Position numbers and translations under genes: made by a program. The notes beneath the pieces were generated by a model. It was given only the letters and a program-made list of their open reading frames with translations, ran no database searches and was not told where the DNA came from. Below are positions 28,725-37,459 of a stretch of DNA of 64,000 nucleotides, piece by piece (position 1 is the stretch's first letter; every line of letters starts with the position of its first letter). The stretch comes from Paenibacillus terrigena DSM 21567. GTDB lineage: Bacteria; Bacillota; Bacilli; Paenibacillales; Paenibacillaceae. The stretch covers positions 1 through 64,000 of the forward strand of contig NZ_KB895420.1 in the NCBI RefSeq assembly GCF_000374845.1, written 5' to 3'.

Positions 28725-28925
28725 TTATTAGCCCGAATTTAAAATTTATGAATTTGAAGTACATACTTTGTTCACATTTTCACAAGCGCAAATATCACAC
28801 CTATCCAAAAACATTTTTCCATAGCTCCAAGCGTCGAAATAACAGACAAATCTTCCATTTTATGCTTAAATAAAGACCATGGACTTTCATCTGTTCCAAA
28901 TTTTTGCCATTTGAAAGGGGTCTTC

Positions 28926-29993
28926 ATGAAGTCGAAATCATTCTATCGAACACTTAGCATACTATGTATTCTACTGACGCTGCTTCTCAGTGCTTGCACG
29001 AGTAAAACGCCTGAAGTTGAGAGCACACCTGAGCCGCAATCCACGGAACAACCAGCACAGGAACAGGAATCAGAGCAAGATCCGACCAAGGCTTATATTG
29101 CGCCATTAACAGGGTTACCCACAGCAGAGCCAGTAACCGCAAGGCCAATCGCAGTCATGATCAATAATATGTCCAAGGCAAGACCACAGTCTGGACTTAC
29201 CCATGCGGATATGCTGTATGAAGTGCTCGCAGAAGGCGGGATTACGCGGCTTGTGGCTATTTTCCAGAGTGAGAATTTCCAGGAACCCATTGGTCCGATT
29301 CGCAGCATCCGTCCATATCTCATTGATCTTGGCGATAGCTACCAAGGGGTCTTGGTGCATGCCGGGGCGAGTACCGACGGGTATGCGGTCCTTCAACGTC
29401 AACACAAAGAACACTTGGATGAAATTTCGAACGCCGGGCCGTTCTTTTACCGGGATAAATCACGAAAAGCACCGCACAATCTGTATTCAACGCTAGAGAA
29501 GCTGCGTGAAGGCGCTGCGAAGAAGAAGTATAAGGCAGATGTGCCTGTGACCACGTATCCTTTTGCCAAAGAAGAGGACATGCCTGTGGGGGAAGAGGCG
29601 GCGAAAATTACGGTCAACTTCCTGCTCAAGAACTATAAAGTGACCTATGATTATGATGCGACGAGCAAGCGTTACAGCCGTTCGATCAACGGTCAGCCGC
29701 ATATCGATCTGAATACGAAGGAGACGCTTACGGCGACGAATGTCGTTGTGCTGGGAGCGGATCATCGTACGCTAGACGATGTGGGACGCTTGGATGTGAA
29801 TTTGATGAAGGGTGGAGAAGCCGTACTCTATCAACGCGGCAAAGCCATCTCTTGCACGTGGTCGCGCAGCAAGACAAGTGATGTCATTCGATTGTATAAG
29901 GATGGGCAAGAGTTGCCACTCTACCCGGGGAAGACAATTCTCAACATCGTTCCAAACACTCCAACATTTGCGAGTCATATCCAGGTGGGGTAA
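28926..29993 (+). CDS. yerB: DUF3048 lipoprotein, YerB-like
   Basis: A 355-residue lipoprotein. The signal sequence ends in the lipobox LLSAC (about residue 24), so it is probably anchored outside the membrane by a lipid on Cys. A low-complexity Glu/Gln/Pro linker follows, then the DUF3048 domain with ARPIAVMINN, ADMLYEVLAEGGITR and PIGPIRSIRPY. Its place downstream of pur and ahead of yerC is the same as for yerB in B. subtilis. The biochemical function is unknown. ATG 28926 follows GAAAGGGG. Confidence 0.88.
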   Translation: MKSKSFYRTLSILCILLTLLLSACTSKTPEVESTPEPQSTEQPAQEQESEQDPTKAYIAPLTGLPTAEPVTARPIAVMINNMSKARPQSGLTHADMLYEVLAEGGITRLVAIFQSENFQEPIGPIRSIRPYLIDLGDSYQGVLVHAGASTDGYAVLQRQHKEHLDEISNAGPFFYRDKSRKAPHNLYSTLEKLREGAAKKKYKADVPVTTYPFAKEEDMPVGEEAAKITVNFLLKNYKVTYDYDATSKRYSRSINGQPHIDLNTKETLTATNVVVLGADHRTLDDVGRLDVNLMKGGEAVLYQRGKAISCTWSRSKTSDVIRLYKDGQELPLYPGKTILNIVPNTPTFASHIQVG

Positions 29994-29999
29994 TTTGTT

Positions 30000-30034
30000 A
30001 AATCCGGCAAGGATTCCTTGTCGGATTTAATTTT
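30000..30034 (+). terminator. terminator after the yerB-like gene
   Basis: AAATCCGGCAAGG and CCTTGTCGGATTT form a long stem with one mismatch around ATT, followed by AATTTTG. Confidence 0.8.
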
Positions 30035-30204
30035 GTCGAGCGGACTGGATAATTGTAGGCGAATATCGACAAACTGTTAAAAGAAATTCACGATTTTGTT
30101 TTACAATTCCTTTACAAGCACTATGTCACTTGTGATAAGATAACAAAGGTTATAATTCTCATTATTAAGGTAATCTAAGCAATTTGAAGCAGAGGGGACA
30201 GCGT

Positions 30205-30816
30205 ATGTTTAAGAAGAACGATGTATTTTTTCAAAATCTGCAAAATATGGCCGATTCCATTGTCCAAGGCGCGGATATTTTTGCGAAGTATGTAGCAAAG
30301 CCAGGAGATACGACAGCTTTCACCAAGGAAATGAAAGAGCTGGAGTCGAAATGTGACGTATTCACCCATACGATTATTAAAGAGTTGAATAAGACGTTCA
30401 TTACGCCGATCGAGCGTGAAGATATTATGTCGCTGGCTACCTCGCTGGACGATGTGTTAGACGGGCTTGAAGCTTGTGCATCGCGCTTTGATATGTACCA
30501 TGTGAAGGAATACGATGCTTCGATCGAACAATTTGGTAAAGTGCTGCTCGATAGCGCATTTGAAATCCAAAAAGCGATTCGGCTATTGTCACAGAAAAAA
30601 TTGCTTGCGATTCGCGAACATACGATCCTTATTAATGACCTTGAGAACCAAGCAGACGATATTCTGCGTAAGAGTATCAAAGATCTATTCGCTGCGGTGA
30701 AAGATCCGATTGAGCTGATTAAGAAAAAAGAAATCTACGAGCGTCTAGAGCAAACGACGGATAACTGCGAAGACGTTGCTAATATTCTTGAAACCATTAT
30801 TATGCGCAACTCCTAA
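30205..30816 (+). CDS. DUF47 / PhoU-like protein, Pit accessory
   Basis: A 203-residue helical protein of the DUF47 (PhoU-related) family. It has the usual FFQNLQNMADSIVQGADIFAKYV start and the conserved ITPIEREDIMSLATSLDDVLDG segment. In many bacteria a DUF47 gene sits directly before a PiT phosphate transporter and modulates it, as here. ATG 30205 follows AGAGGGGACAG. The likely role is control of phosphate uptake in the cytoplasm, inferred from family and context. Confidence 0.88.
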   Translation: MFKKNDVFFQNLQNMADSIVQGADIFAKYVAKPGDTTAFTKEMKELESKCDVFTHTIIKELNKTFITPIEREDIMSLATSLDDVLDGLEACASRFDMYHVKEYDASIEQFGKVLLDSAFEIQKAIRLLSQKKLLAIREHTILINDLENQADDILRKSIKDLFAAVKDPIELIKKKEIYERLEQTTDNCEDVANILETIIMRNS

Positions 30817-30881
30817 GGTCGCGTGAACGATAGGTGAAATAAAGGAGGACAGAGTTGCGCGGGAACACCTAAATAGTGTGT

Positions 30882-30903
30882 TTCAAAAAGTTACCTTTTT
30901 GAA
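30882..30903. repeat. hairpin between the DUF47 gene and the phosphate transporter
   Basis: TTCAAAAAG (30882-30890) and CTTTTTGAA (30895-30903) form a perfect 9-bp stem with loop TTAC. The word TCAAAAAGTTACCTT is shared with the right end of the 203-bp element before topB. It lies between a good ribosome binding site (AAAGGAGG at 30841) and the transporter gene, and may be an insertion in the leader. Confidence 0.6.
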
Positions 30904-30935
30904 GAACCTCTAGTCGTTCTGTGCAATACATTTCT

Positions 30936-31940
30936 ATGGATCATACAATGATCGTTTTAGGTATTGTTATCTTACTAGCTCTAGCATTTGACTTTATTAA
31001 CGGATTTCACGATACGGCGAATGCCATCGCGACATCTGTCTCGACGCGCGCACTCAAGCCGCGGCATGCGATTCTGCTCGCAGCAACGATGAATTTCATC
31101 GGAGCCTTGTCCTTTACCGGGGTTGCGAAGACGATCGGGGGAAGCGTCGCAGACCCCTCCAAGCTGGATAATGGGGTAGAGATTGTGATAGCGACCTTAA
31201 TCGCCGCGATCATCTGGAACCTTGTGACTTGGTGGTTCGGAATTCCTTCGTCCTCATCCCACGCACTCATTGGTGCACTCGCGGGTGCAGTCTTTATAGG
31301 AGCGGGTTCAGACAGCTTGAACTATGCCGGGTTTACGAAAATCGTAGAAGGACTTATCTTCTCACCGCTTATTGCATTTGTAGTTGGTTATATCGTGATG
31401 ACGATCCTGAAGATTATTTTCGGTCGAATGAGCCCGCATTCGGTCAATAAAGGCTTCCGCACAGGGCAGATTATGACGGCAGCACTTCAGTCTTATACGC
31501 ACGGGACGAATGATGCGCAAAAGGCGATGGGGATCATTACCTTCGCTCTTGTCTCAGCAGGAATACAAGATAATTTGGATGTTCCGTTATGGGTTAAAAT
31601 TTCGGCGGCAACAGCGATGGCACTCGGTACATCCGTCGGCGGGTGGAAAATTATTAAAACGATGGGTACGAAAATCTTCAAAATCGAACCGATTAACGGT
31701 TTTGCAGCGGATTTAACGTCAGCTTCTATTATTATGACGGCAACGCTAGCGCATTTGCCTGTTAGTACAACGCATGCGATTACCTCAGCGATCCTCGGTG
31801 TAGGTTCCGCGAAGCGTTTTTCGGCGGTAAAATGGGGCCTAGCAGGTCGTATTGTCATCTCTTGGATCGTGACGATTCCGATTGCATTCGGGCTTGCGAT
31901 GGCCGTGTTCAAAGTGATTGATTTATTATTCTATAGATAA
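30936..31940 (+). CDS. pit: PiT-family inorganic phosphate transporter
   Basis: A 334-residue membrane transporter of the PiT family, which moves phosphate with H+ or Na+. The two family signatures are present: GFHDTANAIATSVSTRALKP near the N-terminus and SYTHGTNDAQKAMGIITFAL in the middle, with about ten hydrophobic helices. The start is uncertain: ATG 30936 and GTG 30921 are in frame and neither has a clear ribosome binding site; AAAGGAGG lies 88 bases upstream, beyond a hairpin. It forms a pair with the DUF47 gene. Confidence 0.9.
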   Translation: MDHTMIVLGIVILLALAFDFINGFHDTANAIATSVSTRALKPRHAILLAATMNFIGALSFTGVAKTIGGSVADPSKLDNGVEIVIATLIAAIIWNLVTWWFGIPSSSSHALIGALAGAVFIGAGSDSLNYAGFTKIVEGLIFSPLIAFVVGYIVMTILKIIFGRMSPHSVNKGFRTGQIMTAALQSYTHGTNDAQKAMGIITFALVSAGIQDNLDVPLWVKISAATAMALGTSVGGWKIIKTMGTKIFKIEPINGFAADLTSASIIMTATLAHLPVSTTHAITSAILGVGSAKRFSAVKWGLAGRIVISWIVTIPIAFGLAMAVFKVIDLLFYR

Positions 31941-31951
31941 ATGTGGAGAGA

Positions 31952-31985
31952 AGCTAACCTTCGGTGAAGAGGGTTGGCTTTTTTT
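31952..31985 (+). terminator. terminator after the phosphate transporter
   Basis: AGCTAACC pairs with GGTTGGCT (allowing one G-T pair), followed directly by seven T, 11 bases after the stop codon. Confidence 0.85.
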
Positions 31986-32313
31986 GTGTGGCGGTGAGGT
32001 GAAATGTAAAGGTTTAAGCTCTCCCTTTGGTTGACAGTGTACAACACGTCTATGAACATTATGGATGTAAACACTGCTGATCAGAGGGGGGGGGGTTTGG
32101 CTGCCAAAGTGCTCCGTTAATAAAAAGAGGACTGCAGGATTTCCCTGCGGCGAATGACATAAGATGGCTGGGCACCCTGTACATTCATCCTGAAAATCGC
32201 GCGAAAGTAATCTATCGCGTGAAAATAGGAGGTTTCGAGAGATTCATGTCATTCATAACGCTTTCATGGCGATTTCCAGTATTTTCAGATTCCATTTAGA
32301 ACCAATTTAAGGT
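31986..32313. other. intergenic stretch with a G10 run and a gene-like remnant
   Basis: There is no complete gene in these 328 bases. A run of ten G lies at 32086-32095. After it one plus-strand frame stays open to a TAG near 32300 and reads RGLQDFPAANDIRWLGTLY and similar, which looks protein-like but has no start or ribosome binding site. It may be the tail of a broken gene, but I do not recognise a family. Confidence 0.35.
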
Positions 32314-32342
32314 TTTACAAGTTGCAACACGAGGAGTATGAT
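32314..32342 (+). promoter_or_regulatory. sigma-A promoter of the kdp operon
   Basis: TTTACA (32314-32319) and TATGAT (32337-32342) with an ideal 17-base spacer. The start would be near 32349, just at the first c-di-AMP riboswitch. The leader to kdpA is then about 620 bases. Confidence 0.75.
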
Positions 32343-32354
32343 ACGATTCATGAA

Positions 32355-32532
32355 CATTGCTGAGTCCTTGCCTGAGCAAGGAGCGGGGGAACCAAATAAG
32401 TCATGAACCTGTGGCTCGTGTGAGAGCGAGAGCAGGAACATGTGGGGTGAATCCTTGGTACAACGGTACCGAGGTAGGGTGACTCTCACCATCCGAATCC
32501 GACAGCTAACCTCGTAAGCGAATGAGAGAGGA
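32355..32532 (+). ncRNA. c-di-AMP riboswitch (ydaO-yuaA), first of two
   Basis: It shows the ordered landmarks of the ydaO class: GCTGAGTCCTTGCC, GAGCGGGGGAACCAA, GGGGTGAATCCTTGG, GAGGTAGGGTGACTCTC, CCGAATCCGACAGCTAACCTCGTAAGC and a closing GAGAG. This RNA binds two c-di-AMP molecules and usually switches genes off at high c-di-AMP. It is near the transcript start, with no terminator between it and the second copy. An extra arm with GTGTGAGAGCGAGAGC makes it longer than the second copy. Confidence 0.95.
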
Positions 32533-32633
32533 TGAAGGAAAGTGTAGACGAACGTTGGCTGCAGATGCGAAATGGATCTGTGGTTATGATGTGAAATAGA
32601 TTGATGAAGCTATGAAAAATGTTTTACATGTCT

Positions 32634-32792
32634 TTAACGCTGAGTCTTTGCTAAGGCAAAGAGCGGGGGAACCAACGGTCAGCTGAGCTGACCATGGGGT
32701 GAATCCAAGGCACCGTCTTGTACGGCGCTAAGGTAGGGCGACTCTCAAGGCCCGAATCCGACAGCTAACCTCGTAAGCGTCTCGAGAGAGGC
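32634..32792 (+). ncRNA. c-di-AMP riboswitch (ydaO-yuaA), second of two
   Basis: A second full set of landmarks: CGCTGAGTCTTTGC, GAGCGGGGGAACCAA, GGGGTGAATCCAAGG, AAGGTAGGGCGACTCTC, CCGAATCCGACAGCTAACCTCGTAAGC and GAGAGAGG. It begins about 100 bases after the first. The next element is a strong terminator ahead of kdpA, so this copy is directly placed to control read-through into kdpABC. Confidence 0.95.
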
Positions 32793-32848
32793 AACTTGAA
32801 CGTATTCAATATGTGCGCAGCATGGTGTGATTCGCCGTGTCCATTATT

Positions 32849-32889
32849 GAAGCCGCGAAGGATAACCTCCCCCGCAGGCTTCTTTTTTT
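32849..32889 (+). terminator. riboswitch-controlled terminator before kdpA
   Basis: GAAGCC (32849-32854) pairs with GGCTTC (32877-32882), followed by seven T. It lies between the second c-di-AMP aptamer and kdpA and is the only terminator in the leader, so it is the likely expression platform for both aptamers. Confidence 0.85.
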
Positions 32890-32967
32890 ATGCCTTTTTT
32901 TAAGGGAAATGAGAAAAATTAACTTTTTTCACGTTGATTAAAATGTTGTTGAAAAGGGAGATCGACT

Positions 32968-34659
32968 ATGAACTGGGGAATGGATTTATTGCAAATCGTG
33001 ATTGTTATCGGGCTGCTGCTCTTGATCGTGAAGCCGCTCGGTACGTATATCTATCATATATTTTCGAACGAGCCGAACCGGAGTGATCGGATATTTGGTC
33101 CGGTGGAGAAAGGGATCTTCTGGCTGATCGGGCTGAAGAACCGCGGCGATATGTCTTGGAAAAGATACGCGCTTAGCTTGCTCCTTACGAATCTTGTATT
33201 AACCTTGGTTGGGTTCGGCATCTTGCTGACACAGCGCTGGCTGCCGCTCAATCCGAACGGCATCGACAATATGGAGCCGACGTTATCTTTTAATACGATT
33301 ATTAGCTTTATGACCAATACGAACTTACAGCATTATAGCGGGGAGTCAGGCTTATCGTATTTCTCGCAAATGATCGTCATCATGATGATGATGTTCACTT
33401 CGGCGGCGACAGGAATTGTGGTGGCGATTGCCTTTATCCGCGGATTAACGAAGAAGGGCACAGGGCTTGGTAATTTCTTCACGGACTTCGTGAAGGCCCA
33501 TACCAGACTATTGATCCCGATGGCTATCGTAATGACACTGGTGTTGGTCGGACTACAAGTACCGCAGACGCTGGACGCTACGGTTCAAGCGCACACGGTT
33601 ACAGGCGAGACACAGCAGATCGCGATTGGTCCTGTAGCATCGCTCGAGTCGATTAAACATTTGGGGACGAATGGCGGGGGATTTTTCGGAGCGAACTCTT
33701 CGCATCCATTCGAGAACCCGAACCCACTTACCAATGTGCTCGAAATCCTGATGATGTGGTGTATCCCGGCATCGCTAACCTATACGTACGGACGATTCGC
33801 TCGGAATCAGAAGCAGGGCTGGATCGTGTTCGCTGTCATGAGCATCTTGTTCGCAGCGTTCCTCAGTCTTGTGTATGTCTCGGAAACTAACGGTAATCCG
33901 GTCTTGAATACGATCGGTGCAGACACATCACAAGGCAGCATGGAAGGGAAGGAAGCACGATTCGGGATTGCGCAATCCGCGCTATTCACGACTGTGACGA
34001 CCTCGGCAACGACGGGTACGGTCAACAATATGCATGATACGTTAACCCCGCTTGGCGGTCTCGTACCGATGTCGCTCATGATGCTGAACGTGGTGTTCGG
34101 CGGCGATGGCGTAGGGCTTGTTAATATGCTGATGTATGCGATCCTCGCGGTGTTCTTGGCAGGCTTAATGGTCGGACGTACGCCGGAGTTCTTGGGTCGG
34201 AAAATTGAACCGCACGAGATGAAGCTGATCGCGATTGCGATTCTCGTCCATCCGCTGATTATCTTAGGTCCGACGGCGATTGCGTTCTTAACCGATCTGG
34301 GATCGGGTGCCATTACGAATCCAGGGTTTCACGGCATCTCGCAAGTGCTCTATGAATACACCTCATCGGCAGCGAACAACGGCTCCGGGTTCGAGGGCTT
34401 GGCGGATAACACGCCGTTCTGGAATATGACGACAGGGATTGTGATGTTCCTCGGTCGATACGTCTCCATCGTGGCACTGCTCGGCGTAGCAGGTTCACTC
34501 GTGCGCAAAAAATGGGTGCCTGAGACAATTGGGACATTCCGCACTGATAACAAGCTATTTGCCGGGGTGCTGCTCGGAACGGTCATTCTCATTGGGGCAT
34601 TGACGTTCCTGCCTGTACTCGTCCTTGGGCCGATTGCAGAGTTCCTGACATTAGGGTAG
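32968..34659 (+). CDS. kdpA: potassium-transporting ATPase subunit KdpA
   Basis: A 563-residue membrane subunit that forms the K+ filter and pathway of the high-affinity Kdp pump. It has about ten helices and the repeated pore-loop segments, such as NTNLQHYSGESGLSYFSQM and TNGGGFFGANSSHPFENP. The ribosome binding site AAAGGGAG precedes ATG 32968. No kdpF is evident upstream. Expression is expected to rise when c-di-AMP falls, that is, when K+ is low. Confidence 0.96.
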   Translation: MNWGMDLLQIVIVIGLLLLIVKPLGTYIYHIFSNEPNRSDRIFGPVEKGIFWLIGLKNRGDMSWKRYALSLLLTNLVLTLVGFGILLTQRWLPLNPNGIDNMEPTLSFNTIISFMTNTNLQHYSGESGLSYFSQMIVIMMMMFTSAATGIVVAIAFIRGLTKKGTGLGNFFTDFVKAHTRLLIPMAIVMTLVLVGLQVPQTLDATVQAHTVTGETQQIAIGPVASLESIKHLGTNGGGFFGANSSHPFENPNPLTNVLEILMMWCIPASLTYTYGRFARNQKQGWIVFAVMSILFAAFLSLVYVSETNGNPVLNTIGADTSQGSMEGKEARFGIAQSALFTTVTTSATTGTVNNMHDTLTPLGGLVPMSLMMLNVVFGGDGVGLVNMLMYAILAVFLAGLMVGRTPEFLGRKIEPHEMKLIAIAILVHPLIILGPTAIAFLTDLGSGAITNPGFHGISQVLYEYTSSAANNGSGFEGLADNTPFWNMTTGIVMFLGRYVSIVALLGVAGSLVRKKWVPETIGTFRTDNKLFAGVLLGTVILIGALTFLPVLVLGPIAEFLTLG

Positions 34660-34684
34660 AGATCAATTAACGAGGTGAAAGAAC

Positions 34685-36724
34685 ATGGATTCGACCATGA
34701 AACGTAAATCATTAATAACTTCAGATATATTGAAATATGCGCTAGGCCAGAGCTTCGTCAAATTGAACCCGCTGATCATGATCAAAAATCCGGTCATGTT
34801 CGTGGTAGAGCTAGGAACGTTCATCGTCCTGCTGTTAACACTGTTTCCTTCCGTTTTTGGCGCGGAAGCGAATTTCGGCTTTAACCTAACAGTATTCATC
34901 GTCTTGCTGTTCACCGTTTTGTTCGCGAACTTCGCCGAAGCGATCGCTGAAGGACGTGGGAAAGCGCAGGCGAATGCACTGAAGCAGACGAAGAGCGACG
35001 TGACGGCGAATAAAGTGCAGCCGGGCGGCGGTGTGAAGCAAGTACCAGCGACAGAGCTTCGTAAGGGGGATGTCGTCGTCGTAGCCATGGGCGAGATGAT
35101 CCCTGGAGACGGTGAAGTGATTGCAGGGCTGGCCACGGTAGACGAATCCGCGATAACCGGTGAGTCTGCGCCAGTCATGAAGGAAGCAGGCGGCGACTTC
35201 AGCTCGGTAACGGGCGGAACGCGCGTAGTCAGTGACCAGATTAAAGTACGGATCACGAATGATCCAGGTGAATCGTTCTTGGATCGCATGATCTCCCTCG
35301 TCGAAGGGGCCGAGCGTCAGAAGACGCCGAACGAAATTGCGCTTAACATTTTGCTCATTACATTGACCGTGATTTTCTTGATTGTAGTTATGACGCTAGC
35401 GCCGATTGCCAAGTATGTAGGGGTCGACTTAGAAATTCCGGTGCTGATCTCCTTGTTAGTCTGCTTGATCCCGACGACCATCGGGGGCTTATTGTCCGCG
35501 ATTGGGATCGCGGGGATGGACCGCGTGACGCAATATAACGTGCTCGCAATGTCCGGGAAAGCCGTTGAAGCGGCAGGGGACATTAACACAATGATTCTCG
35601 ATAAAACGGGGACGATTACGTTCGGGAATCGGATGGCTAGCGACATCGTTCCTGTCGGGAAAGCCACGGTCGAAGAAGTATCCCAATGGGCTGCCGTGAG
35701 CTCCATGCAGGATGAGACGCCGGAAGGCCGTTCCGTGCTGGAGTGGGTACGAAAAGAAGGTTATACCTTTGATGATAAGATTGCGAGAAATGCCGAGTTT
35801 ATCGATTTCAAAGCCGAGACGCGAATGAGCGGCGCGGACCTAACCAATGGATGGAAAGTTCGTAAAGGGGCAATCGATGCGGTGAAGCAATGGGTACTGG
35901 ATCAAGGCGGCGTGATTCCGGCTGATCTGACAGACAAAGGAAACAAGATCGCCTCGGAAGGCGGAACACCGCTCGCGGTAGCGGTAAATGATCGATTGTT
36001 AGGCATTATTTATTTGAAGGATACCGTCAAACCGGGGATGCGCGAGCGGTTCGAACAGCTTCGCCGTATGGGCATCAAGACGATTATGTGTACGGGAGAC
36101 AATCCGTTGACGGCAGCAACGATTGCGCGTGAAGCGGGTGTAGATGACTTCATTGCTGAGAGTAAGCCGGAGGACAAAATCGCAGTGATTCGCAAGGAGC
36201 AAGCGGAAGGCAAGCTCGTCGCGATGACAGGCGACGGTACGAACGATGCGCCAGCGTTAGCGCAAGCGGATGTAGGGCTCGCAATGAACAGCGGTACGAT
36301 TGCGGCGAAGGAAGCAGCGAACATGGTGGATCTGGATTCCGACCCATCGAAGATCATTGAAGTCGTATCGATCGGGAAGCAGCTGCTGATGACACGCGGT
36401 GCATTAACGACGTTCAGTGTGGCGAACGATGTGGCGAAATATTTTGCGATAATCCCCGCGATGTTCATGTTAGCCATTCCTGAGATGCATGTGTTGAACG
36501 TCATGGGGCTCGGGTCACCGATGTCCGCGATCTTATCGGCATTAATATTTAACGCCATAATTATTCCGCTCTTAATCCCGCTCGCGATGAAGGGTGTAGC
36601 GTATCGGCCGATGAGTGCAAGCAAGCTGCTCAGTCGGAACTTGTTGATCTATGGTCTTGGCGGCGTGATTGCACCGTTCATCGGGATTAAAGTGATAGAT
36701 TTGTTCGTTCATATCTGGATTTAG
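34685..36724 (+). CDS. kdpB: potassium-transporting ATPase ATP-binding subunit KdpB
   Basis: A 679-residue P-type ATPase. The phosphorylated Asp is in [14 protein letters not shown], with the TGES actuator motif ([12 protein letters not shown]), the nucleotide-binding KGA region and the hinge [18 protein letters not shown]. Length is typical. It has a GAGGTGAAAG ribosome binding site and lies 25 bases after kdpA. Confidence 0.97.
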   Translation: MDSTMKRKSLITSDILKYALGQSFVKLNPLIMIKNPVMFVVELGTFIVLLLTLFPSVFGAEANFGFNLTVFIVLLFTVLFANFAEAIAEGRGKAQANALKQTKSDVTANKVQPGGGVKQVPATELRKGDVVVVAMGEMIPGDGEVIAGLATVDESAITGESAPVMKEAGGDFSSVTGGTRVVSDQIKVRITNDPGESFLDRMISLVEGAERQKTPNEIALNILLITLTVIFLIVVMTLAPIAKYVGVDLEIPVLISLLVCLIPTTIGGLLSAIGIAGMDRVTQYNVLAMSGKAVEAAGDINTMILDKTGTITFGNRMASDIVPVGKATVEEVSQWAAVSSMQDETPEGRSVLEWVRKEGYTFDDKIARNAEFIDFKAETRMSGADLTNGWKVRKGAIDAVKQWVLDQGGVIPADLTDKGNKIASEGGTPLAVAVNDRLLGIIYLKDTVKPGMRERFEQLRRMGIKTIMCTGDNPLTAATIAREAGVDDFIAESKPEDKIAVIRKEQAEGKLVAMTGDGTNDAPALAQADVGLAMNSGTIAAKEAANMVDLDSDPSKIIEVVSIGKQLLMTRGALTTFSVANDVAKYFAIIPAMFMLAIPEMHVLNVMGLGSPMSAILSALIFNAIIIPLLIPLAMKGVAYRPMSASKLLSRNLLIYGLGGVIAPFIGIKVIDLFVHIWI

Positions 36725-36757
36725 CGTGGCATGGAGAGAGGGAAGGATGGAATAATC

Positions 36758-37384
36758 ATGAATATGAATTTGCATACAAATACAAATGTTGAGGTGCCTG
36801 CCCGAACGTCGGTGGGCTCGATCATCTTAGTCGCCGTACGAATAAGTCTCGTCTTTATTATTCTCTGTGGGTTGGTGTATCCGCTCCTGTCCACAGGCCT
36901 TGCGCAAGTGCTCATGCCGAAACAGGCGAACGGCAGCTTGATCAAGGATGCGAACGGTACCGTCATCGGTTCCGAGGTGATTGGGCAGATGTTCAAGGAT
37001 CAGAAGTATTTCCAAGGGCGGGTATCCAGTATTGAATATAACGCAGCGAGTTCGGGATCGAACAACTATGGGCCTTCGAACCCCGATTTGTTGAAGCGGA
37101 CACAGGAATCGGCGGCGGAATGGACGAAGAATAACCCGGATGTGCCGCTCAGTGAAGTGCCAATTCAATTGCTGACGAACTCGGGATCGGGCCTAGATCC
37201 GCATATTTCGCCGAAGAGTGCTGAAGTGCAAATACCGCGGATCAGCAAATTGACGGGGATCAGCGCAGGAGAGCTGGAGAAGCTTGTTGAGAGCCATACT
37301 GAAGGCCGTGACCTTGGTGTGTTCGGGGAACCGCGTGTGAATGTCTTGATGCTGAATATTGATTTGCAGAAATTAATGAAATAA
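36758..37384 (+). CDS. kdpC: potassium-transporting ATPase subunit KdpC
   Basis: A 208-residue subunit with one N-terminal transmembrane helix ([21 protein letters not shown] region) and a soluble domain with [11 protein letters not shown]-like and [16 protein letters not shown] motifs of KdpC. It stabilises the KdpAB complex. ATG 36758 is preferred for its GGAAGGATGGA site; an in-frame ATG at 36731 is also possible. Confidence 0.95.
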   Translation: MNMNLHTNTNVEVPARTSVGSIILVAVRISLVFIILCGLVYPLLSTGLAQVLMPKQANGSLIKDANGTVIGSEVIGQMFKDQKYFQGRVSSIEYNAASSGSNNYGPSNPDLLKRTQESAAEWTKNNPDVPLSEVPIQLLTNSGSGLDPHISPKSAEVQIPRISKLTGISAGELEKLVESHTEGRDLGVFGEPRVNVLMLNIDLQKLMK

Positions 37385-37459
37385 TGCGGATGTGTCCACT
37401 CGGTCGCTTGGATCGGGTGGGCATGTTCATGTCAACATATAAGCCAAAGGGGTAGGGGC

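Noticed and set aside
28745-28800. Possible Rex-type operator near TTGTTCACATTTTCACAA
   Set aside because: The two halves are not inverted repeats of TTGTGAA, so it does not fit the Rex consensus.
35317-36624. Long minus-strand frames opposite kdpB, topB and pur genes
   Set aside because: They are antisense to clearly conserved genes and have no start signals; typical shadows of GC-rich coding sequence.
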